Below are positions 1 through 9,016 of a DNA stretch of 64,000 nt, in pieces. Position 1 is the first letter of the stretch. Every line of letters begins with the position of its first letter. The stretch covers positions 1 to 64,000 of the forward strand of contig JAAWNQ010000005.1 of NCBI GenBank assembly GCA_022799035.1, written 5' to 3'. Under the pieces are notes generated by a model, which was given only the letters and a program-made list of their open reading frames with translations, did not search any database and was not told where the DNA came from. The stretch comes from Oscillospiraceae bacterium. GTDB taxonomy: Bacteria; Bacillota; Clostridia; Oscillospirales; Oscillospiraceae. The position numbers and the translations under genes are program-made.

Positions 1-54
1 CGGAGCAGTCCGCCGGGAATTCCCGGCGGACTGCTCCGTTTGCTGTTTTTGGGT

Positions 55-768
55 TTATAGCCCGATGAATTCCTTGAAGCGGGGGGCGCTGAGGCTGAGG
101 ATCAGGTCGGGGTCGAAATTCAGCTCCTCCAGGAGGGCGCGGGCCTGGGAGGTGGCGGCTACCTCCAGAGGATCGTGGGCGTCGGAGTTGACCAGGATGG
201 GGACCCGGTGCGCTTGGCACAGGGAGAGCATGGTCTTGTAGTTCTCCACACAGTTCAGGCGGCGGTCGGGCTTGAGGAAGGAGCTGGCGTTTACCTCCAG
301 GGCCACGTGGTATTCCTTGGCGGCGGGGACCAGCCGCTGGTAGTCCAGGGGGGTGTGGTCGTCGTCGGGGTGGGAGACGAAGAAGACGCGGGGATCCTGG
401 ATACAGGAGATGAGGTTTTCCGTGTTCTGGCGGATCCCCTGGTTTTTGTAGCAGTTCTGGTGGATGCCCACTACGCCGTAGTCGATCATGTCCAGGTAGC
501 GCTCTGGCAGGGAGAGAAGGCCCCCCTCCAGCACGTTGATCTCGCAGCCGTAGAGGAGCTCCACGCCGTAGAGGAGGCGGGGGGCGTGTTCCAGGGCGGC
601 GAAGTAGATGGGGTCACAGGTGCCGGGGATGCCGGGGCCGTGCTCGGCAAAGCCCAGGAGCTTCAGGCCCTTCTCCGAGGCGGACTGGGCCATCTCCCGG
701 ATGGTGCCGTAGGCGTGGCCGCTGACGATGGTGTGGGTGTGGACGTCGAGTTCAAAGGGGGGAAGCAT
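55..768 (-). CDS. PHP-domain phosphatase/hydrolase (YcdX-like)
   Basis: N-term DVHTHTIVSGHAYGT, HGPGIPG, SHPDDDHTP and NSDAHDP metal-ligand motifs typical of PHP family. Confidence 0.85.
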   Translation of the reverse strand: MLPPFELDVHTHTIVSGHAYGTIREMAQSASEKGLKLLGFAEHGPGIPGTCDPIYFAALEHAPRLLYGVELLYGCEINVLEGGLLSLPERYLDMIDYGVVGIHQNCYKNQGIRQNTENLISCIQDPRVFFVSHPDDDHTPLDYQRLVPAAKEYHVALEVNASSFLKPDRRLNCVENYKTMLSLCQAHRVPILVNSDAHDPLEVAATSQARALLEELNFDPDLILSLSAPRFKEFIGL

Positions 769-785
769 GGGGAGACCTCCTTGGG

Positions 786-820
786 AGTGAAAAGTGAAAA
801 GTTAAAAGTGAAAAATGAGG
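786..820. repeat. A-rich period-7 repeat (AGTGAAA/AGTTAAA/AATGARR)
   Basis: gtgaaaagtgaaaagttaaaagtgaaaaatgagg; same motif recurs at about 1115, 1711, 3097, 4732, 6026. Confidence 0.8.
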
Positions 821-844
821 ATGAAAGGAGAAGGGGGGTGGGGT

Positions 845-1112
845 GGCGGGGGCAAGCCCCCGCCCTACGAGGGGCAGGGTCAAGGGGCGGGTGGGTTTAT
901 CCGTGAGGGGTATGCCCTGTCCGTAAGACGGCAAAGCCGCCAAGGGGCGGGCGGGTTTGGAACCCGCCCCTACGGGGGGGAGTGCCATACCTGAGGGCGA
1001 AAGGCAAGGGCGGGTGATTTGTGAATCAGGGAACCGTCCCATATGGCAGGAGGGTAGGAAAGAGAGTGCCATGCCTGGGTGGCGCACCGGGGTCGTCGCG
1101 CCCCACGGGGGG
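845..1112. repeat. Cluster of palindromic REP-like units with CCCTACG/CCCCACG tails
   Basis: ggcgggggcaagcccccgccctacg (846); ggcgggtttggaacccgcccctacgg (950); gcgcaccggggtcgtcgcgccccacgg (1083). Confidence 0.7.
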
Positions 1113-1148
1113 AAGGGAAAAGTTAAAAATGAAAAGTGAAAAATGAGA

Positions 1149-1307
1149 AAGGGCGAGGGGCGAGGGGCAAGGGGCAAAGGCAAAGGGCAAAGGCAAGGGG
1201 CAAAGGCGAGGGCGAAGGGCGAAGGGCGAAGGGCGAAGGGCGAAGGGCGAAGGGCGAAGGGCGAAGGGCGAAGGGCGAAGGGCGAAGGGCGAAGGGCGAA
1301 GGGCGAA
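1149..1307. repeat. Heptanucleotide tandem repeat: 14 perfect GGGCGAA copies (1210-1307) preceded by degenerate copies
   Basis: Direct reading of the array. Confidence 0.95.
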
Positions 1308-1419
1308 GGGTGGGGGTGTGATTGTATTATAGAAAATTTTTGGAAAATTTTCAAGAAGTGTGTATGGAAACGTGCAACTTTGGGGTGGGGGGGAGGAGGG
1401 GTGAAGGGAGGGGTAAGGG

Positions 1420-1710
1420 ATGCTTACCATCATTGAATTGGAGCCCCGGGAGGACGGGGGACATGGGGTGCAGAGCCAGAGCCACCGGAGGGAGTGCTGG
1501 CTGGAGGGCTGGGTGGAGGTGCCCGAGGAGCTGTGCGGGGCGGTCTGGGACTGCGGGGGGTACTGTGACCTGACCCTGGACGGGGAGGGGCGGCTCACCG
1601 CCGTTACGCCCACAGAGCGGCCCCGGGAGGAGCCGGAGCCCACCGGGGAGGAGAGGCTGCGGGCGGATGTGGACTTTATCGCGGCTATGACGGGGGTGGA
1701 GCTGGGGTGA
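1420..1710 (+). CDS. Phage tail-region hypothetical protein
   Basis: ORF immediately upstream of XkdX-like ORF; position and acidic C-term. Confidence 0.55.
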   Translation: MLTIIELEPREDGGHGVQSQSHRRECWLEGWVEVPEELCGAVWDCGGYCDLTLDGEGRLTAVTPTERPREEPEPTGEERLRADVDFIAAMTGVELG

Positions 1711-1852
1711 GTGAAAAGTGAAAAGTGAAAAAGCGGTGGCGGCCGAGGGCCGCCTCTTTTGAATGGTCCGGCGGAGCCGGACATGGAAAGAGGTCACGTT
1801 TCAGTTTTCCTTTTTAACGGGAACAGGTATTTACGGGAAGAGGAGGAAAAGA

Positions 1853-1993
1853 GTGACGGTTTTGGAGATGTGTGAGAGGTATTATCCCCGGCTTTGGGGT
1901 CGGGAGAGGCTGGAGGCTTTGGTGAGGGCGGGGAGGCTTTCACGGGAGGAGCTTGAGGGGATCTTGGGAAGGAGGGCGGAGAATGGACGATGA
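1853..1993 (+). CDS. XkdX-like small phage protein (GTG start)
   Basis: YYPRLWGRERLEALVRAGRLSREELEGILG resembles the XkdX pattern W..L..LV..G.I..EEY..I.G. Confidence 0.55.
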   Translation: MTVLEMCERYYPRLWGRERLEALVRAGRLSREELEGILGRRAENGR

Positions 1994-2663
1994 GAGGATG
2001 ACGGCGGAGAGGGTCCTGGAGCTGGCGCGGAGCCAGATCGGGGTGAGGGAGGAGCCACGGGGGAGTAACCGGGTGAAGTACAACACCGCCTACTATGGGC
2101 GGGAGGTCCAGGGCAGCGCCTACCCCTGGTGCTGCGCCTTTCAGTGGTGGCTGTTCCGGCAGACGGGGGCGGGGAGGCTGTTTTACGGCGGGGGGAGGAC
2201 CGCCCACTGCGAGACCCTGTACCAGTTTTATAAGAAAAAGGGGCAGGAGGTGGACAGGGGGGAGCTGAGGCCCGGGGACCTGGTGTTTTTCAATTTCAGC
2301 GGGGGAAAGAGGATGGAGCACATCGGCATCTGCGAGGCGGTGGAGCCGGGGTATGTGGTGACCATCGACGGGAACACGGGGGACGACGAGAGAAACGGCG
2401 GAGTGGTGGCCCGGAAGCGGAGGAGCTTGCAGTACGTAAGGGGGGCCGCGCGGCCGGAATATGAGGAGGAATACGGCATGAGGATATACAAATACGCCCA
2501 GGAGACCCCGGAGTGGGCCAGGGAGACGGTGGTGAAGGCCATCCGGAACGGGTATGTGAGGATGGACGGGACGGGGGCCATGAGTTTGTGGGAGGGGAAC
2601 CTCCAGCCCCTGGTGTGGATGGACCGGGCGGGGCTTCTGGACCGTCCGGCGCAGGAGGGCTGA
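1983..2663 (+). CDS. Phage endolysin/CHAP-type amidase
   Basis: ARSQIGVREEPRGSNRVKYNTAYYG...YPWCCAFQWW...GDLVFFNF...HIGICEAV: CHAP Cys/His motifs. Confidence 0.85.
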   Translation: MDDERMTAERVLELARSQIGVREEPRGSNRVKYNTAYYGREVQGSAYPWCCAFQWWLFRQTGAGRLFYGGGRTAHCETLYQFYKKKGQEVDRGELRPGDLVFFNFSGGKRMEHIGICEAVEPGYVVTIDGNTGDDERNGGVVARKRRSLQYVRGAARPEYEEEYGMRIYKYAQETPEWARETVVKAIRNGYVRMDGTGAMSLWEGNLQPLVWMDRAGLLDRPAQEG

Positions 2664-2664
2664 G

Positions 2665-3120
2665 ATGGAGGAGAGGGTGAGAGGATTCAAGGGGGCCGCG
2701 GCGGCCCTGCTGGGGACGCTGACCGCCCTGTGGGGCTGGTTCGGGTGGCTGGTGCTGGCCTGGGTGGGGGCCATGGCCCTGGATGTGGGCACCGGTATGG
2801 CGGCGGGGGCCAAGAGGGGGGAGTGGAGCTCCGGGATCGCCAGAGAGGGGCTTTGGCACAAGGCGGGGTGCGTGGCCGCGGTGACGGCGGCGGGGATGCT
2901 GGACCTGGTGGTGGGGCTGCTGCTGGAGCAGGTGGGGGAGGGGGTGCTCCCCTTCTCCTACGCGGTATTCCTGTGTCCGCTGACGGTGGGGTGGTATCTG
3001 CTCACCGAGGTGGGGAGCGTTTTGGAGAATGTGGGGCGGATGGGCGCCCCGGTGCCGGGGTGGCTGAGGCGGATGGTGGCGGAGCTGAGGGAGGAAGTGA
3101 AAGTGAAAAATGAAAAATGA
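2665..3120 (+). CDS. Phage holin (toxin-secretion/lysis holin family)
   Basis: Small multi-TM protein directly after endolysin; LDVGTGMAAGAKRGEWSSGIAREGLWHK motif; C-term VKVKNEK is encoded by the period-7 repeat. Confidence 0.8.
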   Translation: MEERVRGFKGAAAALLGTLTALWGWFGWLVLAWVGAMALDVGTGMAAGAKRGEWSSGIAREGLWHKAGCVAAVTAAGMLDLVVGLLLEQVGEGVLPFSYAVFLCPLTVGWYLLTEVGSVLENVGRMGAPVPGWLRRMVAELREEVKVKNEK

Positions 3121-3203
3121 AAAGGCTGTGGTGTGAAGGGGAGGGTATCGCTTTGGTTGAGGAAGAGAAGTGGGGGGAGAGTGTGGAAGCTGGGGGTGAG
3201 GCC

Positions 3204-3506
3204 ATGGGGCTGCGGAACCGGAAGGGGGTTTTGAGGGAGATCCAGAAGCTGGCCCAGAGCCGGGCCAACGACGCGGTGAAGCTGGCCTTTATGAGCGGGG
3301 AGGAGCTGGAGGGGCTGGAGGGGCTGGATCTGTCGGCGGTGACCGAGTTCAAGAGGAACAGCAACGGCACGGTGGAGCTGAAATTTGTGGACCGGCTGGC
3401 GGCGCTGCAGTGGCTGCTGGAGAGGGTGGGGGAGGACCCCCAGGCCCAGGAGCTGCGCAGAGCCTTGGAGGGGAGCGCGGAGCGGATGAGGGAGAGGGAG
3501 CTGTGA
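3204..3506 (+). CDS. Terminase small subunit-like protein
   Basis: Immediately upstream of and overlapping terL; AQSRANDAVKLAFMS. Confidence 0.6.
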   Translation: MGLRNRKGVLREIQKLAQSRANDAVKLAFMSGEELEGLEGLDLSAVTEFKRNSNGTVELKFVDRLAALQWLLERVGEDPQAQELRRALEGSAERMREREL

Positions 3507-4738
3507 TGAGGTTTTCCCGGAAGCAGAGGATAGCCATGAGCTGGTGGTGCGACGCCTCCCCCTGGAGGGACCGGGAGGCGGTGGTGTGCGACGGGGCGGT
3601 GCGGAGCGGGAAGACCCTGTGTCTGGGGATGGGGTTTTTCTTCTGGGCCATGAGCCGGTTTGACGGGGAGCAGTTCGCCCTGTGCGCCCGGAGCATGGAG
3701 GCGGTGCGGCGGAATCTCCTCCACCCCCTGAGGCCCCGGTTGGAGGCGCTGGGGTTCGCGGTGGAGGAGAGGGTGAGCCGGAACTGGCTGAAGGTGGCCT
3801 TTGGGGGGCATGAGAACACCTTTTGGCTCTTTGGAGGGAAGGACGAGGGGAGCGCGGGGAGCATTCAGGGGGTCACGTTGGCGGGGGCCTTTCTGGACGA
3901 GGTGACCCTGATGCCCCGGTCCTTTGTGGAGCAGACGGCGGCCCGGTGCTCGGTGGAGGGGGCCAAGCTGTGGTTCTCCTGCAACCCGGAGGGGCCGGAG
4001 CATTGGTTTTACAGGGAGTGGGTGTGTAAGGCGGAGGAGAAGAAGGCCCTGCGGCTCCACTTCCTCATGACGGACAACCCCTCCATCGGGGAGGAGACGC
4101 TGGAGAGGTACAAGCGGTATTTTCAGGGGATGTTCTACCGGCGGTTCGTGCTGGGGGAGTGGGCGCTGGCCGAGGGGCGGGTGTACGACTTCTTTGAGGA
4201 GGGCATGGTGGAGCCGGTCCCCCAGGGGGAGATGGAGGAGTGGCGGATCTCCTGCGACTACGGGACGGTGAACCCCACCTCCATGGGGCTTTGGGGGAGG
4301 CGGGGGGACACTTGGTACCGGGTGAGGGAGTACTACTATGACTCCCAGAGGACGGGGCGGCAGATGACGGACAGGGAGTATGTGAGGGAGCTGGAGAGGC
4401 TGGCGGGGGGACACCACATCAGGCGGGTGGTGGTGGATCCGTCGGCGGCCAGCTTTATAGCGGCCCTCCGGGAAGAGGGGTGGCCGGCCGCGGCGGCGGA
4501 CAACCAGGTGCTCAGCGGGATCCGGGTGACGGCGGATCTGCTCCGGCGGGGGAGACTGGTGATCTGCGAGGGGTGCGTGGACGCCATCCGGGAGTTTTCC
4601 CTCTACTGCTGGGACCGGGAGGCGGGGGAGGACCGGGTGGTCAAGCGGTTTGACCACGCCATGGATGAGATCCGGTATTTTGCCATGAGCCTGAGGAGGG
4701 AGGCGTTTATCGGAGGGTTTGGGGTAGAGAGAAAATGA
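3506..4738 (+). CDS. Phage terminase large subunit (PBSX-type)
   Basis: Walker A-like CDGAVRSGKTLCLGMGF, FLDEVTLMP, NPEGPEHWFYREW, nuclease-domain SCDYGTVNP / VVVDPSAASF. Confidence 0.92.
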   Translation: MRFSRKQRIAMSWWCDASPWRDREAVVCDGAVRSGKTLCLGMGFFFWAMSRFDGEQFALCARSMEAVRRNLLHPLRPRLEALGFAVEERVSRNWLKVAFGGHENTFWLFGGKDEGSAGSIQGVTLAGAFLDEVTLMPRSFVEQTAARCSVEGAKLWFSCNPEGPEHWFYREWVCKAEEKKALRLHFLMTDNPSIGEETLERYKRYFQGMFYRRFVLGEWALAEGRVYDFFEEGMVEPVPQGEMEEWRISCDYGTVNPTSMGLWGRRGDTWYRVREYYYDSQRTGRQMTDREYVRELERLAGGHHIRRVVVDPSAASFIAALREEGWPAAAADNQVLSGIRVTADLLRRGRLVICEGCVDAIREFSLYCWDREAGEDRVVKRFDHAMDEIRYFAMSLRREAFIGGFGVERK

Positions 4739-4837
4739 AAAGTGAAAAATGAGTGAGGGCGGAGGAGATGGCCTTTTGACGGGGAGAGACGGCTTTGTTA
4801 GGCAGCGGGGAGAGTTTGGGGTTTCGTTTGAGGAGGG

Positions 4838-5989
4838 GTGGAATTGAAGTGGTTTGAGAGGAGGAAGGCGGCGGGGGTTACGGTGCAGACCCGGCAGGGG
4901 ACGGGTCATCCCTTTGGGGTCCTGAGGGGGTATGTGCCCCTGGGGCGGGGGGAGATGGAGCTGTATCGGGCTCTGCGGGAGGCGCTGCCCCTGGTGGACG
5001 CGGCGGTGGGGAAGCTGGTGCGGCTGGCGGGGGGCGTGAGGGTCTGTGCCGGAGAGGGGCAGAGGGAGCTGGAGCGGTTTTTGCGGACGGTGGACGTGGG
5101 CCGGGGGCAGAGGGGGCTCCAGGCCTTTTTGGACGTGTATCTGGACTCCATGCTGGTGTGCGGACGGGGGGTGGGGGAGATGGTGGTGGACTGGGAGCGG
5201 GGGGAGATCGCCGCTGTGCTGTGCGCCGATCCGGCCCTTATTGAGCTGAAGGAGGGGGAGGACCCGTTGGAGTTCACCGTCTGCGCCAGGAGGAGGGACG
5301 GGAGGGTGGAGGAGCTGCCCCGGCAGGAGCTGATCCTGTTTACCCCCTATCAGCCAGAGGCGGAGCATCCCTACGGGGTGTCCCTGCTGCGGAGCATGCC
5401 CTTTCTGGGGGAGATCCTGCTGGAGATCTATCAGGCGGTGGGGGTGAACTGGGAGAGGATGGGCAACGCCCGGTTCGCCGTGGTCTACAAGCCGGAGGCG
5501 GGGGAGGCCCCCTGGGCCAGGGAGCGGGGGGAGGAGATCGCCCGGGAGTGGTCCAGGGCCATGCGGGGAGGGCCGGGGGACGAGATTCGGGACTTTGTGG
5601 CCGTGGGGGATGTGGAGATCAGGGTCATTGGGGCGGACAACCAGATCCTGGACAGCCAGGTCCCGGTGCGGCAGATCCTGGAGCAGTTGGTGGCCAAGAC
5701 GGGGATCCCACCCTTCTTACTGGGGCTTTCCTGGTCCTCCACCGAGCGGATGAGCGCCCAGCAGGCGGATATGCTCACCAGTGAGATCGACGCCCTACGG
5801 CGGGGGCTGACCCCGGTGGTGGAGCGGATCTGTGAGCTGTGGCTGGGGCTGCATGGGTACGAGCGGGAGGTGACGGTGGAGTGGGAGGATGTGAATTTGC
5901 AGGATCTGGTGGAGGAGGCGAGAGCGGAATTGTATCATGAGCAGGCGAGGGAGTTGCGTTGGGGGAGGAAGAGGGCAGAGGAGAGGTGA
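4838..5989 (+). CDS. Phage portal protein
   Basis: Follows terL; LDSMLVCGRGVGEMVVDW, KTGIPPFLLGLSWSSTERMSAQQADMLT portal-type motif. Confidence 0.88.
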   Translation: MELKWFERRKAAGVTVQTRQGTGHPFGVLRGYVPLGRGEMELYRALREALPLVDAAVGKLVRLAGGVRVCAGEGQRELERFLRTVDVGRGQRGLQAFLDVYLDSMLVCGRGVGEMVVDWERGEIAAVLCADPALIELKEGEDPLEFTVCARRRDGRVEELPRQELILFTPYQPEAEHPYGVSLLRSMPFLGEILLEIYQAVGVNWERMGNARFAVVYKPEAGEAPWARERGEEIAREWSRAMRGGPGDEIRDFVAVGDVEIRVIGADNQILDSQVPVRQILEQLVAKTGIPPFLLGLSWSSTERMSAQQADMLTSEIDALRRGLTPVVERICELWLGLHGYEREVTVEWEDVNLQDLVEEARAELYHEQARELRWGRKRAEER

Positions 5990-6188
5990 GCCGACGGAGG
6001 CAGATCCTATGAGGGGACCCCGGGAGTTAAAAGTTAAAAGTGAAAAGTGAAAAATGAAAAGTGGGGAGCGGGGAGGGGGCGGTTGCGCCGAGAGGGTAGT
6101 GTGGGGCGGTGGAGAGTGCAGCTGGCGCGCCGGGTCGTCGCGCCCCACGGTATGCGAGGTAAGGGGAAATTGGAGGGAGGAGTTTGGA

Positions 6189-7109
6189 ATGGACGTTCGG
6201 AAAGAGGCTGGGGTAGAGAATATGGGGGGCTTGGAGAATGGGGAGATGGAGCTGATCAACCGGCTGGCCCGGAGGGAGCTGAAGGGGTCGGAGGTATATG
6301 TCTTTCAGCTTCGGCTGTGCGACAACGAGATCGACCGGGAGGGGGAGCGGTTTTCCCGGGAAACCTTGGAGGGGCTGGCGCCGCTGTTTGTGGGAAAGAG
6401 CGGGATCTTTGACCACAATTGGTCGGCGGGGGGACAGACGGCCCGGATCTACCGGACTGAGGTGGTGGAGGAGCCGGGGAAGGTCACCGGGGCGGGGGAT
6501 GGAGCCTGCTTTTTGAAGGGGTGGGCCTATATGCTCCGGACCCCGGGGAACGAGGAGCTGATCGCCCAGATCGAGGGGGGCATCAAGAGGGAGGTCAGCG
6601 TGGGCTGCGCGGTGGAGCGGTCGGTTTGCTCGATATGCGGGGAGGAGATGGGCTCCTGCCGGCATGTGAAGGGGCGGACATACAACGGGAAGCTGTGCTG
6701 GGCGGAGCTGACGGGGGCGAAGGACGCCTATGAGTGGTCCTTTGTGGCGGTGCCCGCCCAGAGGGGGGCTGGGGTGATGAAGGCTTTGAGCCCCGCTTTG
6801 AAGGAGCTGGCCCGGGGGAACGGAAGGGCCATGGAGGAGCTGCTGGAGCTGGAGAAGGAGGCCCGGATGGGGCGGCGGTATCTGGACCAGCTTCGGCGGG
6901 AGGTGGTACGGCTGGCGGCGGTGAGCGAGCCGGGGCTGGAGACGCGGGTGGTGAGAGCCATGGTGGACAAGCTGGGGGAGGAGGAGCTGGAGGCCATGAA
7001 AAGGCTGCTCTCCCATCAGGGACGGGAGCGGCTGGAGGGGGGAGTGCAGCTTACCTATCCCGGGACAGGGACGGCGGAGAGGGCCGGGGACGGGGCCTTT
7101 TTGGTGTAG
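6189..7109 (+). CDS. Phage prohead protease-like protein
   Basis: Between portal and capsid; FDHNWSAGGQTARIY, REVSVGCAVERSVCSICGEEMGSCRHVKG, AYEWSFVAVPAQRGAGVMK. Confidence 0.7.
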   Translation: MDVRKEAGVENMGGLENGEMELINRLARRELKGSEVYVFQLRLCDNEIDREGERFSRETLEGLAPLFVGKSGIFDHNWSAGGQTARIYRTEVVEEPGKVTGAGDGACFLKGWAYMLRTPGNEELIAQIEGGIKREVSVGCAVERSVCSICGEEMGSCRHVKGRTYNGKLCWAELTGAKDAYEWSFVAVPAQRGAGVMKALSPALKELARGNGRAMEELLELEKEARMGRRYLDQLRREVVRLAAVSEPGLETRVVRAMVDKLGEEELEAMKRLLSHQGRERLEGGVQLTYPGTGTAERAGDGAFLV

Positions 7110-7154
7110 GGATGGCAGTTGGGAACATAAATATTATGTAAACTGAAAGGAGAG

Positions 7155-7514
7155 ATGGGTATGAGAAGCAAGGTTTCCTTTGAGGGCGTGGGAGAGGTGG
7201 CGGCCACCTTCTATGCCGCGGAGGGCGTGAAGGCGGGGGAGGTGGTCCGGGTCTGCGGGGACGCCACGGTGGGACCCTGCGGGGCCGGGGAGCGGTTTGA
7301 CGGGACGGCGTTGTCCCTCCGGGGCGGCTGCGCCGGGGTGCAGACCGGGGGCTTTGCCGCGGTGCGGTGCTCGGACAGTGCGGTGACGGTGGGGTATGTG
7401 AGCCTCACCGCCGACGGAGGCGGTGGCGTGAGGAAGGCGGGGGACGGGGACGAGGGGAAGGAATTCCTGGTGGTGGCCGACGACGGGGCGGGCATCATCA
7501 CCATCAAAATGTGA
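7155..7514 (+). CDS. Capsid decoration/accessory protein
   Basis: Small ORF between protease and capsid; beta-rich Gly-rich sequence. Confidence 0.5.
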   Translation: MGMRSKVSFEGVGEVAATFYAAEGVKAGEVVRVCGDATVGPCGAGERFDGTALSLRGGCAGVQTGGFAAVRCSDSAVTVGYVSLTADGGGGVRKAGDGDEGKEFLVVADDGAGIITIKM

Positions 7515-7527
7515 GGAGGACGGCGGT

Positions 7528-8559
7528 ATGAATGGACATTTTCAGGATGTAAAGCTGGAGAAGGGGATGTACGGGGTGGCGGGGAGAAGCTTCTCCGCGG
7601 TGCTGGAGAGGGAGGATCCCTCGGAGCGGTACAAGGGCACCGCCCTGGAGGGGCTGGACGCCTTTCAGCGGCAGCTCAAGCGGTTTGACATCAAGGTGAA
7701 GGGGAGCGCCAGCGACCCGGTGGAGAAGTTTTTCCAGACCGCCCAATCGGCGGTGCTGTTTCCCGAGTACATTGCCCGGAGCGTGCGCCAGGGCATGGAG
7801 GAGGCCGATCTGCTGCCCTCCATCACCGCGGCGGTGACCCGGGTCGAGGGGATGGATTACCGGCCGGTGACCTCGGTGCCCGAGAGGGGGAAGAAGGAGC
7901 TACGGCGGGTGGAGGAGGGGACCACCATCCCCCAGACCCAGGTGAAGAGCCAGGAGAATCTGGTGAAGCTCCACAAGCGGGGGCGGATGCTGGTGTGTTC
8001 CTATGAGGCGGTGCGGTACCAGAAGCTGGACCTGTTTTCCGTGACCCTGCGGCAGATGGGGGCCCACATCAGCCGGCAGCTGTTGGAGGACGCCATCGGG
8101 GTGCTGGAGAAGGGGGATGGCAACAACAACCCCGCCAAGACCCTGAAGGTGGGGACCGCCCCCATTGGCGGCACGGCGGGAAAGCTGACCTACAGTGAGC
8201 TGGTGGACTTCTGGGCCCAGTTTGAGCCCTATGAGATGAACACTCTGCTGGTCAGCGGGGATGTGATGCTCCAGCTTTTGAAGATGGAGGAGCTGCGCAA
8301 TCCTCTCACAGGGCTGAACTTTCAGGGGACGGGAAAGCTGACCTCCCCCCTGGGGGCGGAGCTGCTGCGGACCAGCGCCCTGGAGGGGGGAAAGCTGATC
8401 GGACTGGACAAGCGGTACGCCCTGGAGATGGTGAAGGCCAGCGACGTGATGGTGGAGTATGACAAGCTCATCGACCGGCAGATGGAGCGGGCGGCCATCA
8501 CCACCATCGCCGGGTTTGCCAAGGTGTTTGAGGAGGCCAGCAAGGTGATGACCGTGTGA
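7528..8559 (+). CDS. Phage major capsid protein
   Basis: QTAQSAVLFPEYIARSVRQGMEEADLLPSI...DYRPVTSVPE; size and synteny. Confidence 0.85.
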   Translation: MNGHFQDVKLEKGMYGVAGRSFSAVLEREDPSERYKGTALEGLDAFQRQLKRFDIKVKGSASDPVEKFFQTAQSAVLFPEYIARSVRQGMEEADLLPSITAAVTRVEGMDYRPVTSVPERGKKELRRVEEGTTIPQTQVKSQENLVKLHKRGRMLVCSYEAVRYQKLDLFSVTLRQMGAHISRQLLEDAIGVLEKGDGNNNPAKTLKVGTAPIGGTAGKLTYSELVDFWAQFEPYEMNTLLVSGDVMLQLLKMEELRNPLTGLNFQGTGKLTSPLGAELLRTSALEGGKLIGLDKRYALEMVKASDVMVEYDKLIDRQMERAAITTIAGFAKVFEEASKVMTV

Positions 8560-8671
8560 AGGGAAAAGGGGTAGAGGATCAAGAGCGGTCCCGCCGCCAT
8601 GGGGCGGAGGGGAGAGAGTTTTGGGAGGGGCCGGTCCGGGTGGGCCGGCCCCCCCTGTGAGGAGGGGCGGT

Positions 8672-9016
8672 ATGGTTGAGGAAGTTTTGGCCCTGGCGGC
8701 GACTCTGGGGAAGGTGGAGGAGAGCGGGGAGCTGAGGCTGCTGTGTGAGGCCGCGGTGAGGGAGCTGACGGGGGCACTCCGGGAGGGGATGGCCCCGGAG
8801 GACTGCGGGGCGGCCTTTGTGCTGGGAGCGGCCTGGCTGGCTCTGGCGGGGCTGGAGACGGGGAGGGAGCGGGTGGAGAGCTTTACCGCCGGGGCGGTGT
8901 CGGTCCGGACCGGAGGGAGCGGGAGGGATAAGGCCCTGCGGCTCCAAGCCCGGCAGGTGATGAAGCCTTTTCTGCGGGATGAGGGGTTTATTTTTCGGGG
9001 GGTGCGAGGGAATTGA
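8672..9016 (+). CDS. Phage head-tail connector-type protein
   Basis: Position after capsid; AVSVRTGGSGRDKALRLQARQVMKPFL. Confidence 0.5.
   Translation: MVEEVLALAATLGKVEESGELRLLCEAAVRELTGALREGMAPEDCGAAFVLGAAWLALAGLETGRERVESFTAGAVSVRTGGSGRDKALRLQARQVMKPFLRDEGFIFRGVRGN

Noticed and set aside
1149-1307. Possible CRISPR array
   Set aside because: Uninterrupted 7-bp tandem repeat without spacers, and no cas genes in the window.
752-1784. ORFs 752-1354(-), 1026-1784(-), 1136-1321(+), 1143-1436(+) as proteins
   Set aside because: They read through the GGGCGAA array and palindromes (FALRPSP / RRAKGEG repeats); open only because of repeat composition.
3002-5368. 788-aa minus-strand ORF and similar long antisense ORFs in the phage cluster
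   Set aside because: Pro/His/Arg-rich low-complexity shadows of G-rich genes with clear phage identities on the plus strand.
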